This document shows, piece by piece, positions 42,875 to 54,006 of a stretch of 64,000 nt of DNA. The notes beneath the pieces are model-generated. The model worked only from the letters and a program-made list of their open reading frames with translations, was not told the DNA's origin and did not search any database. The position numbers were made by a program, and so were the translations under genes. Source of the DNA: Anopheles merus (taxonomy: Eukaryota; Arthropoda; Insecta; Diptera; Culicidae); NCBI RefSeq assembly GCF_017562075.2, contig NC_054083.1:2706773-2770772 (forward strand), in the 5' to 3' direction. The stretch's first letter is position 1. Every line of letters begins with the position of its first letter.

Positions 42875-43868
42875 AGTGGCTTTGAACACATTGCACGACG
42901 CTATACTGTGCCCGTTCGTTTTGCACATCACACACACTGGTACGTTGTTGGTATGAGTAGTAGCAGCATTTACCGATACTTTTGTCTTTATTGGTTTTTT
43001 GGGAACTGCACCACACTTCTACATTGCCAGAGTTTCCAACACTCTTACACGTTTTTTTTCAAAAACGCCATCATGTCCGTAAATGTAGGATCTTCATCTT
43101 CCCACACACGCAGTGTTTTATCGTCCAGCTTATCCACCATCAACTCGATGAGAATTAAACTAAACGATATCACGGGTTCTTTCAATTGCTCTAGGATTTT
43201 GACAAACCGTCGAAAATCGTCAATCAAACGGTTGAGCGCCACTGCTCCCGTGTCTTTCATCTTAGGAGCGATCGAATATTCTTCTTACGCAAAATTATTG
43301 GGTTGCAATAACGTTTGACGATCGTACTCCATGCCAAATCATAATTCTCACTCGTAACCGAAATGGACTGTATTGAATTCGCAGTTTCTTCTTTGAGTGA
43401 AGCTCGAAGGTAGTGGAATTTTTCGTTTGCCGTTATGTCCGTCGATGAGTGTATGAGTGAGACGTATGGGTCGAGGAACGTTAACCACGCATCAAAATTT
43501 CCTGCGAACTCTGGCAGTGCGATCAATGGGAGCTTCACTCTTGAAGAAGAAGATGAAGCAGCCTTTGCAGCAACAGACACAACTTCAGCGGCTGTCGGAA
43601 TGGGCAACATACTACGCAATTGCGCCTTTGCGTACAAATACGTTTCCTCCATTTCTGCTCTAATACGCGCATTAGTTGCAACGCCTTCCTCGGAGATTTC
43701 CAAATCGTCGATGTCTTCTTGCACTGTTTCAAAAGATTCCCAAATCTTTTCCAAACGATCGAGTCGCGACACTTGATTTTGTTGTTCACTTGTGAACGTT
43801 TTTACGAACTCTTTCTCACGATTGATCGAGTCCATGTATTGGTGCCGCTTGAGCTCCTTGTACCGCAA
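42875..43868 (-). pseudogene. BEL-3 gag, N-terminal part
   Basis: The 43868-43257 frame has a coiled-coil-like start (SRLDRLEKIWESFETVQEDI), then the gag core (LPLIALPEFAGNFDAWLTFL and SSTDITANEKFHYLRASL). A frameshift near 43257 (poly-N stretch ttattgggttgc) leads into the second frame to 43045 (LIDDFRRFVKILEQLKEPVI). The knuckle NGHSIASCNV lies right at the TRIM insertion (42905-42875). The start codon is not fixed. Confidence 0.8.
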
Positions 43869-44022
43869 CTTGTCCTGCTTCGATATTTTACAAAAGGCTC
43901 ACACACACAAACACTAACACAGATCGAGTGCCGCAGCACTGCTTTATGAACAAGCGCTTCTGTACGCCGGTTTTCACAAAAACCGAAGGATTTATCAAAA
44001 TCCTGTTCACTACGCACCAAAA

Positions 44023-44321
44023 TGTTCTGTCCCGGAATCTTTAGCAAACTTGCCCTACGTTGTGATATTATTTTATTGATCCATTTGCCGTACACGGAGG
44101 AATTGATCGTACAGTTCACGTGTGGTTTTATTGAGTATTGAATCGCCACTGATCGCTGAGCGCCGCGCACCCAGTATGCAAAAACACGCACAAACTTACG
44201 CCCAAAATTCTCGTTCCTCACTTTTCGTGCCTTCTACCTTTCTTCCTCTTCCTCTACGCTTCTCCCCAGCAGTACATGCTACCGTATGCGGTACCAAACA
44301 GTACCCAGCAGGCAATTAACA
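44023..44321 (-). repeat. Probable BEL-3 5' LTR and adjacent PBS
   Basis: The 299-bp interval is bounded by TG...CA in the element's direction. It is followed by TTT and TGGTGCGTAGTG, the same ACA-TTT-TGG layout as BEL-1. There is no second copy for confirmation. Confidence 0.5.
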
Positions 44322-45786
44322 GCTAAACTGACGGCGCCGGAGGAGGAGAAACGAGCGCCCAACCGTGCATGGCTCAGGCGCCCAACGGAAGACATGATTG
44401 GGCGTGGGGGAGGGGGTACGGATGAAACAGACCTCCCGTTCTTTCGTGTATTGTTTACATTCGTTTATCCGTGTATTTCTTTCATTCGGGTTGTTTATCA
44501 ACACAGTGGATTTCAAATTGACCGTTACTTTATTGAAAAATTAAATATTATAAAAATACACTATTTTTCCTACAAACCTAGTTCAGCGCACGAAAACGGT
44601 TATCACGGAGATTTGCAGCATTCACATGTAATTAAATTAAAATATAAAACGTAAAATAAGTAAAGAAAGTTATTTGCGTTTCATATAAATTAAGCGTTGA
44701 GAATGCAATACATTACCATTAATTATGAGAAGCCAAAACAACATGTTTGTTTCATTGAACATGCTCAAACAATTTGTTGTAGCCGCCTAAACAAACATGC
44801 CTCCATTTGAAATGAAAGTATGACGATGAACGTGCAGGAGTGGCGTCGTCATCGAGGGCCAAGCCAGCATCATCGTTTTGGCAGCATTCCGTTACCCAGG
44901 ATTGTCCTTCGTGATGAAGTGTATCTAACCGACCATAAATGGTACGGAATTGATGAGAACGGCTTATCTGCAACTAAAGAAAGAAGCATAATATCAGTCA
45001 AGTGCATCGTTCGTGATCGTTTCTTGTATGTACAAAGGAATTAGGGGAACATTTTTACATATTTTTTCATTTGCACGCTTTCTACCCGTACCAGTGTAAC
45101 CGGTGCTAGCGGACGAGCTAACACCCAATACTATCTCATAGATTTGAGCATTTTCAGAGCGCGATTATAACGCGTCTACCACGTCCATTCCTTCGGCGTA
45201 GGTTTGCTGCAGGTGGTTGCTGTCCGCTTGGGCTTGCTTCAATATGCTGCGCTTCGTGCGGTGGTTATGATCTTAATGTTACCAAATCACTGCGATTTCC
45301 GGACGGTTGTAAGCGCCAGCTGTAATACTCACAGCACAACTGAAATAGACAATATAAGAGAGAAATACTGTTAGTGGAGCGCAATCCATGTTAATCATTA
45401 ATTTTAATTATATTACTTTATTCGTCAATTTGTCTTTCTCTTACATTTTACACTGTCGCTAATTTGGTGAAGATTTGTTACCTCCATAACCGTCCGCATC
45501 AGACGACGAAATCATTAGCAGTTGCGATCTGAAACACGACGCCTAAACGCGATGAGAAAAAAACACATCAAAAACGTCTTAGATGAAAAATATAATGTCG
45601 GTTTAGCTTAATAAACATTAACATTAAATATTTATTTTGCTTTTTCGCACGGCATATTAGCTGAAATGAAATAATAAACATTCTTAACCAGACATTATCA
45701 AACTGTCTCTCTATTACTTTCGATACTGTCAGACTTACTTCAGCTTTTCTTAAATTTGGCATGGGTCCAAGTTTCAGCCGATATGC
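44322..45786. other. Spacer upstream of the DUF4806-like locus
   Basis: A 74-codon frame at 44820-45044 (MTMNVQEWRRHRGPSQHH...) has no recognised domain and could be an upstream exon of the next gene, but no splice evidence supports it. AATAAA-type and AT-rich sequence elsewhere. Confidence 0.3.
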
Positions 45787-46822
45787 ATGTTGGTGGCCGG
45801 TGACCCACAGGGTGTTCCGCTCGTTTGGGGTGTGCAATCGTTTCGTCAGTCAGATGTACCAGTCCGTGTTGTTGGACAACTTCCGACAACAAGTGCAGCG
45901 CAATCGGTGGTTTCAGTGGCCGGTCAGCGCGCACGGATCAGTCAACAAAGAATGCCAGTCCGTGTTGTTGAACAGCTCAAGGTAATGGATGCAGTGTCAG
46001 CGCTGGTCTCGAATGCCGGTGATAATAATCATCATCGGTCAACATTACCTGGTGTTCCTGCACCATTCCGTCCGTTAGGCCAGCAACATGGACAGCAACC
46101 GTCAACTAGTACTGCTGCGCCATCATTGGTACCGGTTGCTCATGCTCTATCGCAGGAATCAGGCATGAAGATCGGTAGACAACAGGCATTGACCGGATCT
46201 GCAGTATCATCGATTGCATCGCTTGCCGAAGTTCATGCTCCGAAGAATCAGCGTGGTATGATGACCGCTGTTGTAAGACAACATTTACCCAGCAGTGCTT
46301 CTGCATCGGTGATAGCGGCTGCTGGAGGATCTGTTTGTATTGTGAGCCGTACCCCAGCCAATATGATCAGCGTTAATGTTCAAAAACCATCAACAAGTAC
46401 TGCTATATCTGAGCAATCTTTTACCGATGTTCCTAGCCTGATCCATCCGCCAGGCAAGATAGTTGATGGTGGTAACCAAGTGCCATCGACAAGCGCCGGT
46501 ACATCGTACATAACGACTGAACGAGCAACTTGTCCTGTTGTGATAAATTTGCCTAAAAATATAACCAGGAAAAGTGATCAGAAACCGTCAACGAGTTCTG
46601 CTACGTAACTGGTGTACGAACCTGTGCTGCCTTCGTCGCCAATAATGATGATCACCGACGATGAACACCAGGCTGCAGCAGGAGCAAATCAAGCAGTCCT
46701 TTGAATTACTTCTACAGCTCCTGCCTTCGTTGTCGGATGCTGTTAATGAAAATAAATGCACGGAGCCCACAGATTATGGTGATTTTAAATAAGCAGTCAA
46801 CAATACTGAATCCTATAAAGGG
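45787..46822 (+). pseudogene. DUF4806-like gene, 5' part: Ser/Thr-rich repeat region
   Basis: The ATG at 45787 opens 273 codons made of roughly eight degenerate ~32-residue units with a core like QKPSTSTA, QQPSTSTAAPS, QVPSTSAGTS. After the TAA at 46606-46608 a possible 67-bp intron (donor gtaact at about 46605, acceptor caccag) would join to LQQEQIKQSFELLLQLLPSL. Alternatively the TAA is a nonsense mutation followed by a shift. The gene then runs into BEL-4 at 46822. Its continuation after BEL-4 encodes a DUF4806-type domain (53598-54006). DUF4806 proteins are a poorly understood insect family; a chromatin or nuclear role is only speculation. Confidence 0.55.
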
Positions 46823-47221
46823 TGTTAACACGAGGTCCCTAATTGACAGCCAAAGTTGTTATTGTTGGCTGTGACAGCTATTCGAACAGCATATTTTCGA
46901 ATCACCCGTTCGAATGGCGCAAAGCTTTCGAAATGCTTCTAAAGCGAGACAGCCGTTGGATAGAAGAGCATAACCAGTTTGAGCATTAAAGGGACGAATC
47001 AGAAAATAGGTCGGCCGCGGTCAGCATAAGGGTCAACTGAGGTCGTTAAGAAAAAGGGACGCGCGCAAGCGTAAACAAAGTTAGTAGCAACATCAACAGC
47101 AAAGGAGAAACTGCGGAAAACGTTTTTTACAGTGTTGAAATATAAAAAAGTTCCCACTATTAAAAGGAAAATTTCGCCAAGAGTTTTATTTAAGCCCTTT
47201 ACTTGATTGATCGTTGCAACA
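46823..47221 (+). repeat. BEL-4 5' LTR, with an extra 65-bp insert
   Basis: The insert is bounded by the direct repeat AAAGGGACG (46988-46996 and 47053-47061). The 3' LTR has a single agggacg at the matching place, so the extra segment arose after or during insertion. Confidence 0.9.
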
Positions 47222-47281
47222 ATCTTTATAAAACCTTTTCATTTAAATTTTCGATCTTTCTTGAAAATTTTGCGTTACAAA

Positions 47282-48560
47282 ATGCCCGCGAGTAAGTGCG
47301 ATTCGCCAAACGACATCGATGATATGGTGCAATGTCAAGATTGCAAAAAGTGGTGTCACTTTAGTTGCGCTGGAGTTGGTGAAAGTGTGGCAGAAGAATA
47401 CTGGGTGTGCGAAAAGTGCGTAGGAAAAGGGCCAGGGCCGTCGATGAAGACGAGGCGCCCAAAGAGTGAGAAAGCGATGGCGGTTGTTGCAGGACCAAGC
47501 CAGCAGCCCGATCCTCCCAAAAGTTCAGAGAGATCGGAGTCGATGTCTGGTACAAGCGAAGAACCATCGGCTAAGCCTCTTAAAATCCCTACCGTCGCAA
47601 CAAGCCACTCGAAGAAAACCGCCTCCAACTCTTCGCGTTTGTCGGCTCAAGTGGCTCTCCAACGTTTGGAAAAGGAGCAAGCGCTGCAAAAGCAGTTATT
47701 ACTGGCAGAAAAACAGAAAATGGAGGCCGAGATTACGGCGAAGATGGCCAAGCTGCAGTTGCAACATGAAAGCCAACGCAACGCTTTGAAAGACGAACTG
47801 GAGAACCTATCGGTTTATTCATCAGTCACTAAAACCGACAGAACAGCTGAATGGGTGAAGCAACAAAGGCAGAAGCAGCAAGGAACATCATTAGCTCAAA
47901 GAGAAGTTGAGCCCTCATCTCAGCATATGCCGCAGGCAAGCTCGTCGACCCCGATAGTGACGCCGCGTGAGACTCCTGTGCGAGCGACAGCGCAGAGCAT
48001 CGCGCGAGATATGTACCCGAAAAAGTTGCCTATCTTTTCGGGATGCTCGAAGGAATGGGCAGTGTTTCTCAACTGCTACAACGAGTCGACAAGAGCATGC
48101 GGATATACGGACGGCGAAAACACCATACGGTTAGTAGAGTGTTTGAAAGGCCCCGCTCGAGATGCCGTTCAGTCAAAGCTAAGACTGCCAAACGCCGCAC
48201 CTCTTATCATCCAGCGACTGGAGAAGCTGTTTGGAAAGCCGGCTCAGCTAATAAGGCAGCTTACGGATAGTGTGCGGAGGTTAGATCCACCGAAACCCGA
48301 ACAGTTGAATAGCCTGATCACGTTCGGGCTAGAAGTGGTGAACTTGTGTGACCACCTGACGCTCAGCAACATGAAAAGTCACTTTAACAACCCTGAGCTA
48401 CTAGCAGACTTGATGGAAAAACTTCCCGCAACGAGGAGGCTGGAATGGTCTCGGTTTAAAAACAAGTTTGCCGAGCCAACTATTAAACACTTCGGGGAGT
48501 TCATGGAGGCTTTGGTGGATGACGCGTGCGACGTTACCGCGTATGCCCCCCCCCCCCCCG
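47282..48560 (+). CDS. BEL-4 gag with an N-terminal PHD-like finger
   Basis: The ATG at 47282 begins a small Cys/His module: CDSPNDIDDMVQCQDCKKWC, then HFSCAGV and WVCEKC, the order and spacing of a PHD finger, though only one Cys of the first zinc pair is visible. A linker and coiled coil follow at residues ~123-178 (LEKEQALQKQLLLAEKQKME), then the DUF1759 gag core at ~248-340 (LPIFSGCSKEWAVFL and GYTDGENTIRLVECLKG). PHD fingers usually read histone H3 tails, so this may help target chromatin (inference). The frame breaks at a C13-C14 run (48546-48559). Confidence 0.85.
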
Positions 48561-49578
48561 AGCATATCATCAAAGGACGTCTAGGAGTTTCCACTCACAC
48601 GTCCACTCACAATCTGCCAAAACGGAAGCAAATACGAGTGTTTCGAGCGCCTCACAATTCAGTAACGTCAAGTGCCTGGTTTGTGACATTCGTGGACACG
48701 TTGCCAAACATTGTGAGCTGTTCAAACGGATGGATGTGGATGAGCGGTGTGAAAGCGTATTAAGGCTACAACTCTGCTCGACCTGCCTTAACAAACACGG
48801 GTCTAAGCCGTGTAGATCACGATTTTTGTGTCGTGTACCAGGATGCAGCGGACGACATCATACTTTGCTTCACCGTGGCCAAAACACCCAGCAGGTGCAC
48901 TACCAAACGCACCACGACTCTAGACAACCCGAAATTTTCCGCATCGTCTCAGTGACAGTCTACAACAAAGGGCGAGCCGTGGATGCTGTAGCTTTCCTGG
49001 ACGAAGGATCATCCGTCACCCTGGTGGAAGCTGAATTAGCTTCAAAGTTGGGACTTGACGGAGAAGTGGAACCATTGGAGCTCTGCTGGACAGGCAATGT
49101 GACCAGGAGGGAATCTACATCGCTACGAGTGAGCTTCCAGATATCGGCGAAGGGGGAAGGGCGGCGCTATTCTATAGCAGCCGCCCACACAGTGAAACAG
49201 CTAAGTCTACCGTCCAATAACGTGAATTACGACGCACTGATAAGATCTTTTCTACACTTGCAGCACCTTCCAACGTCATCCCTGGAGCACCGGAAACCAT
49301 CGTTGCTGATCGGTCTCAATGATGTGGATTTGATCCGACCTCTGGAAACTCGGTTCGGTCTACCCCACGAACCCATCGCAGTAAGGACCGCCCTGGGCTG
49401 GGCCTTCTACGGGCCAAACAACGCGAAGACAGGAAGGACGATGCTGGGAATGCATCAAATTAACCAGCAACCAGCAACTAGAAGAGAGTTCTCGCGGAAA
49501 AGTCTGCGACGAGGGAACGCAAGACGATCTTCTACAAGAGATCCTACCGGAGAGCTCCCGCGAAGCCCATCGCGATGA
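48561..49578 (+). CDS. BEL-4 zinc knuckles and protease
   Basis: Continues one frame over after the C-run. Knuckles: CLVCDIRGHVAKHC, CSTCLNKHGSKPC, CSGRHHTLLHRG. The A17-type protease has AVAFLDEGSSVTLVEAELAS, where the active-site motif is DEGS, followed by LLIGLNDVDLI and TALGWAFYGP. A shift between about 49440 and 49575 returns to the RT frame; this frame ends at 49578. Confidence 0.85.
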
Positions 49579-50680
49579 GGGAGCTAACACGGATCTACAG
49601 GAGGAATTGGTGATTCCACAACAATCGGTGAGCGAAACACACTACCTACATACTCTACCGGTTAAGATAACAGTAGATAAATGTGCCCGCGATGTACCTC
49701 GCGACGAGGGTACAGAAAAGGTAGAAGTTGACCGCGAACTAAACGAACTAGCTAGACGATGTAGGAACGTTTACTGGCCCATTCCGGAGCCCAAAGATAT
49801 AGAGAGAGCAAAAACTATTTTAAAAAGCACCTCATTTAAGATAGGTGGTAGGTTTATAACCGGCCTACTTTGGAAAAATGATAGTATTTGCTTCCCATAC
49901 AGCAGACCGATGGCCTTGAAACGACTTTTTGCTCTGGAGAAGAAGTTAGAAAAAGACCCTGAACTTAAAATAGAGGTACATAAGCAGATTAGGGACTATG
50001 TGGAGAACGGATTTGCCTATATTGCGTCAACAGAAGAGCTCCGTTCAGCTGATCCAAACAGAGTATGGTACCTTCCTCTTAACATCGTGTCGCATCCAAA
50101 GAAACCAACAAAAAAACGGCTAGTTTGGGATGCTACGGCAAAGGTAGGTGGGATGTCCTTGAACTCACAACTCCTAAAAGGTCCTGACTTACTAGTAATG
50201 CTTCCTCGAGTTTTATGCACATTCAGACAAAGACGAATTGCATTTGGAGGAGACATAGAGAAGATGTTTCACCAAATTCGCATTAAAAAGGAAGACACAC
50301 ATAGCCAGAGGTTTTTGTTCCGATTTGAAAAGGACCAAGATCCAAAAACATACCTCATGGATGTAGCCACCTTTGGAGCTACTTGCTCCCCCTGCTCAGC
50401 CCAATACATAATGCATCGTAACGCAGACGAATGTGCGAACGAATATCCGATAGCAGCTGCTGCTATAAAACGATCCACATATATGGATGATTATTTCGAC
50501 AGCTGCGATACACGAGAAGAAGCCATCGAGCGTGCAAAACAAGTTAGATTAATTCATTCCCAAGCTGGTTTTAATATGCGAAACTGGGTGTGCAACGATC
50601 CCATCGTTTTAGAGCATCTGGAAGAACGAAAAACGAATCAAAACCCGATAGTTTTCAAAACTACAACTGATGATTGCTAG
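49579..50680 (+). CDS. BEL-4 reverse transcriptase
   Basis: Motifs: PMALKRLFALEKKLEKDPEL, KKRLVWDATAKVGGMSLN, FGGDIEKMFHQIRI, MDVATFGATCSPCSAQYI and the catalytic STYMDDYFDS near 50480. YMDD replaces the YVDD seen in BEL-1. The TAG at 50678-50680 is in frame with continuing homology (TRVLGMVWDP), so it is a nonsense mutation, followed by a shift near 50745. Confidence 0.9.
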
Positions 50681-50745
50681 ACAAGAGTACTCGGTATGGT
50701 CTGGGACCCGGCAGAAGACATTTTCCAATTTTCTTCAGCTTGGCA

Positions 50746-52869
50746 AAAAGACTTAATCCTAATAATCCTAACACTCTTAATAAAAGAGTGAATGAGGGGA
50801 AAAGACCAACAAAGAGAATAGCATTAAGGGTGATTATGAGCATCTTTGATCCCTTGGGAGTTCTAGCTCCTATGTTAATTCATGGTCGCTTGCTTATGCA
50901 AGATCTTTGGCGAGCACACATTAATTGGGATGAACAAATGAGCGATGATGAATTCGTCAAATGGACAAAATGGGCCGCTACACTTCCCAACATATTTGAG
51001 CTAAAAATACCACGATGGTATTTCAAAGGCGCTGGATCGATACCCCAAGAACCTATGCAATTACGCGTATTTACTGACGCGAGCGAACAAGCCTATGGTT
51101 GCGTGGCGTATTTTCGAGTAAATGATGGAGGTAAAATCCGCTGCGCATTAGTAATGTCGCGAAGCAAGGTAGCGCCCTTGAAACACTTATCAGTACCAAG
51201 ACTTGAGTTGCAGGCAGCCCTGTTGGGAGCGAAATTGATGAAAACGGTGTGTGAAAATCACGATTATAATGTGAGAGAAAGGTACATACACACAGATTCC
51301 CAAGTCGTACTTTCATGGCTTCGATCGCTTCCTCGGGAATTTAAGCCATTCATAGCACACCGAGTCGGAGAAATTCGAACACTCACCGACAATGCTAATT
51401 GGAGATATGTCCCTACAAAAGAAAATCCTGCAGATTGTCTCGCAAAATGGAACAAGGACACAGAAATTAACGAAAAGGGTAGGTGGTTAAATGGTCCATC
51501 GTTTCTCTACCATCCAGAAGAACTCTGGCCGGAGCAAAAGACCGTAGAACCAACGATGGAAGAAAGAAGAATACCTATGCTAACCCATTCCATTACGCCT
51601 TCAACCATGCTTCTTATTGATCCGACCCGCATTTCCAAGTGGAACATATTATTACGAACAATTGTAATTGTCCAAAGATTCGTAGAGAACTGTAAGCTAA
51701 AACTAAAAGGCGAGACTACTAAGGCACTAAAGGCTACCGAAAACCAAGCCAAGGTTAATCTAAGAGTAGAGCGAGCAACGATTACCCCGACAGAATCAGA
51801 GGAACTTCAACGTGCCGAAATACTCCTATTTAAACTCGCTCAAACAGAATGCTATCAAAAAGAGCTAAAAGTCCTATCGCAACAAACAAATGATGAAGCA
51901 AAACCGGGCATAGATAAAACGAGTCCCCTATACAACACCGACCCGTTTATGGATGAGATGGGAATATTGAGAGTCAATGGACGAACTGCAAATGCTAACC
52001 ATATCCCCTTTGATGCACAATTCCCAATCATTCTGCCTCAGCAACATGCCATAACGTCATTACTCCTGGGTCACTATCACGAAAAATATGGGCATGCTAA
52101 TCGGGAAACCGTAGTGAATGAGGTTAGACAACGTCTCTATATTCCCTTTTTGAGAGCAGCCGTTGATAGAGCGATGAAAAACTGCCAACGCTGTAAGGTA
52201 AAGAAATGTAAATCACAAAACCCACGAATGGCACAACTACCTGCGCAAAGACTTACCCCCTTCCTGCGTCCGTTCACGAATGTAGGAGTCGATTATCTGG
52301 GACCAATAGACATAACTAACTTGCGCCGCAACGAAAAGCAATATGTGGCTGTTTTCACCTGTCTAGTAACGAGGGCGGTCCACCTCGAAGTAGCATATAG
52401 CCTATCGACTGAATCATGTATAATGGCCATCAGAAGATTCGTTTGCCGTAGAGGACCACCGACAGAGATTTTTTCCGATAACGGAACCAATTTCCAAGGC
52501 GCGAGTAACGAGCTAAAACGACAACTAAAGGAAGTTACTCTTACTTGCGCAGCCACCTTTACAGACACACACACTAAATGGAGCTTCAATCCTCCATCGG
52601 CACCACACATGGGTGGGGTATGGGAACGGATAGTTCGTAGTGTGAAAGAGGGATTGAACGCGTTGGATGATGGAAGGAGGTTGAACGATGAAATATTGAT
52701 CACCGCGCTGACGGACGTCGAAAACTTGATTAACTCCCGACCTCTGACCTATATGCCTCAAACGGCCGCGGATAATGAAGCGCTAACACCGAACCATTTT
52801 ATTTTAGGCAGCTCAACAGGAAGAAAAGAAAAAACTGCGAGTGATACCAGACCTAGCAAACGCCCTTAA
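50746..52869 (+). CDS. BEL-4 RNase H and integrase
   Basis: Pao linker IFDPLGVLAPMLIHGRLL; RNase H with FTDASEQAYGCVAYF, VPRLELQAALLG, HTDSQVVLSWL and ENPADCLAKW; an integrase HHCC module (HYHEKYGHANRE, CQRCKVKKC); and the core Asp in GVDYLGPID, Asp in FSDNGTNFQ and Glu in GGVWERIVRS, with 48 residues between the last two. All catalytic residues are present. A shift at the A6 run (about 52835) breaks the C-terminal tail. Confidence 0.9.
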   Translation, partial: KRLNPNNPNTLNKRVNEGKRPTKRIALRVIMSIFDPLGVLAPMLIHGRLLMQDLWRAHINWDEQMSDDEFVKWTKWAATLPNIFELKIPRWYFKGAGSIPQEPMQLRVFTDASEQAYGCVAYFRVNDGGKIRCALVMSRSKVAPLKHLSVPRLELQAALLGAKLMKTVCENHDYNVRERYIHTDSQVVLSWLRSLPREFKPFIAHRVGEIRTLTDNANWRYVPTKENPADCLAKWNKDTEINEKGRWLNGPSFLYHPEELWPEQKTVEPTMEERRIPMLTHSITPSTMLLIDPTRISKWNILLRTIVIVQRFVENCKLKLKGETTKALKATENQAKVNLRVERATITPTESEELQRAEILLFKLAQTECYQKELKVLSQQTNDEAKPGIDKTSPLYNTDPFMDEMGILRVNGRTANANHIPFDAQFPIILPQQHAITSLLLGHYHEKYGHANRETVVNEVRQRLYIPFLRAAVDRAMKNCQRCKVKKCKSQNPRMAQLPAQRLTPFLRPFTNVGVDYLGPIDITNLRRNEKQYVAVFTCLVTRAVHLEVAYSLSTESCIMAIRRFVCRRGPPTEIFSDNGTNFQGASNELKRQLKEVTLTCAATFTDTHTKWSFNPPSAPHMGGVWERIVRSVKEGLNALDDGRRLNDEILITALTDVENLINSRPLTYMPQTAADNEALTPNHFILGSSTGRKEKTASDTRPSKRP

Positions 52870-53182
52870 GAGCAGCTACAAGCGAGCAATCGTGTTGTCC
52901 GAAGCAATGTGGGATAGGTGGCTGAAATAGTACGTCCCAACACTAAACCGCCGTACAAAGTGGCTTGCGCCGTGCAAGCCGCTTAAGCCGGGAGACTTAG
53001 TTTTTATCACGGAGGGACCGAGAAAAGAATGGATGCGCGCGATTGTTCAAGAAACGTTCCCGGGAACAGACGGTACAATAAGGCAAGCATTAATACGCAC
53101 AGCGTCAGGGAAGGAATTAAAACGTCCGGTAGTAAAGCTAGCACTAATCAACGTAGAAGTAGATAAAGAACAGTTAACATAA
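52870..53182 (+). pseudogene. BEL-4 integrase C-terminal tail
   Basis: DUF5641-like end: an SSYKRAIVLSEAMWDRW stretch, an in-frame TAG (52928-52930), then LKPGDLVFITEGPRKEWMRA and the stop at 53180-53182. It completes the polyprotein just before the polypurine tract ggggtggggaa (53254-53264). Confidence 0.8.
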
Positions 53183-53264
53183 AGAACCACAAGCACAATA
53201 TCCCTACAAAGTAAATTAGTGAACAACAAGTACGTGCAAGCAGACGTGTTCACGGGGTGGGGAA

Positions 53265-53597
53265 TGTTAACACGAGGTCCCTAATTGACAGCCAAAGTTG
53301 TTATTGTTGGCTGTGACAGCTATTCGAACAGCATATTTTCGAATCATCCGTTCGAATGGCGCAAAGCTTTCGAAATGCTTCTAAAGCGAGACAGCCGTTG
53401 GATAGAAGAGCATAACCAGTTTGCGATAGAAGGGACGCGCGCAAGCGTAAACAAAGTTAGTAGAAACATCAACAGCATAGGAGAAACTGCGGAAAACGTT
53501 TTTTAAAGTGTCGAAATATAAAACAGTTCCCCCTATTAAAAGGAAAATATCGCCAAGAGTTTTATTTAAGCCCTTTACTTGATTGATCGTTGCAACA
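53265..53597 (+). repeat. BEL-4 3' LTR
   Basis: 333 bp after the polypurine tract ggggtggggaa; followed by the TSD copy AAGGG. Confidence 0.95.
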
Positions 53598-54006
53598 AAG
53601 GGTATAAGAAGAAATGCGCAGAGTTTAGCAATAGAAAAAATCGAAAATGAACAAAAGTTTCATGCATTTGAAGCAAAAATAGCTGGAAATGATTATGCCT
53701 TATGCAGTTATACTTAAATAATAGATGCAGATATCAGCAGCCAGGATGCCGGATGCATGAGGCTTTAGACGTGATGTTTGATAGGACTTTTCTTGCACGG
53801 TGTATCTGGGAAGGATCGTCAAAAATTAGCTTTTAGTAACTACCTAACTACAGTGCTTATTTAAGTCTATCGCCACAAACCACGTGGGAATAGACCTAGA
53901 TATAGAATATGATAAAGAATATTTAAAAAAAAAATTGACACATGCACCGGCAAGAGTAAACATGCGGGGAAATGTTAAAACAAGCTGCCATAGAAGGAAG
54001 AAATAA
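53598..54006 (+). pseudogene. DUF4806-like gene, 3' part: C-terminal domain
   Basis: After the BEL-4 TSD the sequence encodes, in successive frames, IEKIENEQKFHAFEAKIAGN, then RMHEALDVMFDRTFLARC, IWEGSSKISF, NYLTTVL and LTHAPARVNMRG followed by SCHRRKK and TAA at 54004-54006, with AATAAA overlapping the stop. The pattern E-FEAKL..., LDxLFDRxFLxxCxWxG and the basic C-terminus match DUF4806 as recalled. At least one nonsense codon (53715) and three shifts (about 53745, 53831, 53870) make it a pseudogene, if the bases are right. Confidence 0.6.

Larger units (their letters stand above)
40444..44321 (-). mobile_element. BEL-3: BEL/Pao element, 3' part missing, interrupted by TRIM-1
   Basis: On the minus strand: a probable 5' LTR (44321-44023, TGTTAATTGC to CAGAACA), TTT spacer and a candidate primer-binding site TGGTGCGTAGTGAACAGG (44019-44002), gag, zinc knuckles, protease and the start of RT, ending at about 40444. 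RT core, RNase H, integrase and 3' LTR are missing. TRIM-1 sits inside gag. Confidence 0.75.
46823..53597 (+). mobile_element. BEL-4: complete BEL/Pao retrotransposon with TSD AAGGG
   Basis: LTRs at 46823-47221 (399 bp) and 53265-53597 (333 bp) start TGTTAACACGAGG and end CGTTGCAACA. AAGGG flanks both sides (46818-46822, 53598-53602). The 66-bp length difference is one insertion in the 5' LTR; about eight substitutions occur elsewhere. All gag-pol domains including a full integrase core are present with a few frame breaks. No clear TGG primer-binding site follows the 5' LTR (atctttataaaacc). The element sits inside the DUF4806-like gene. Confidence 0.95.

Noticed and set aside
46823..53597. 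BEL-4 as an endogenous retrovirus with envelope
   Set aside because: No env-like frame between the integrase tail (53182) and the 3' LTR.
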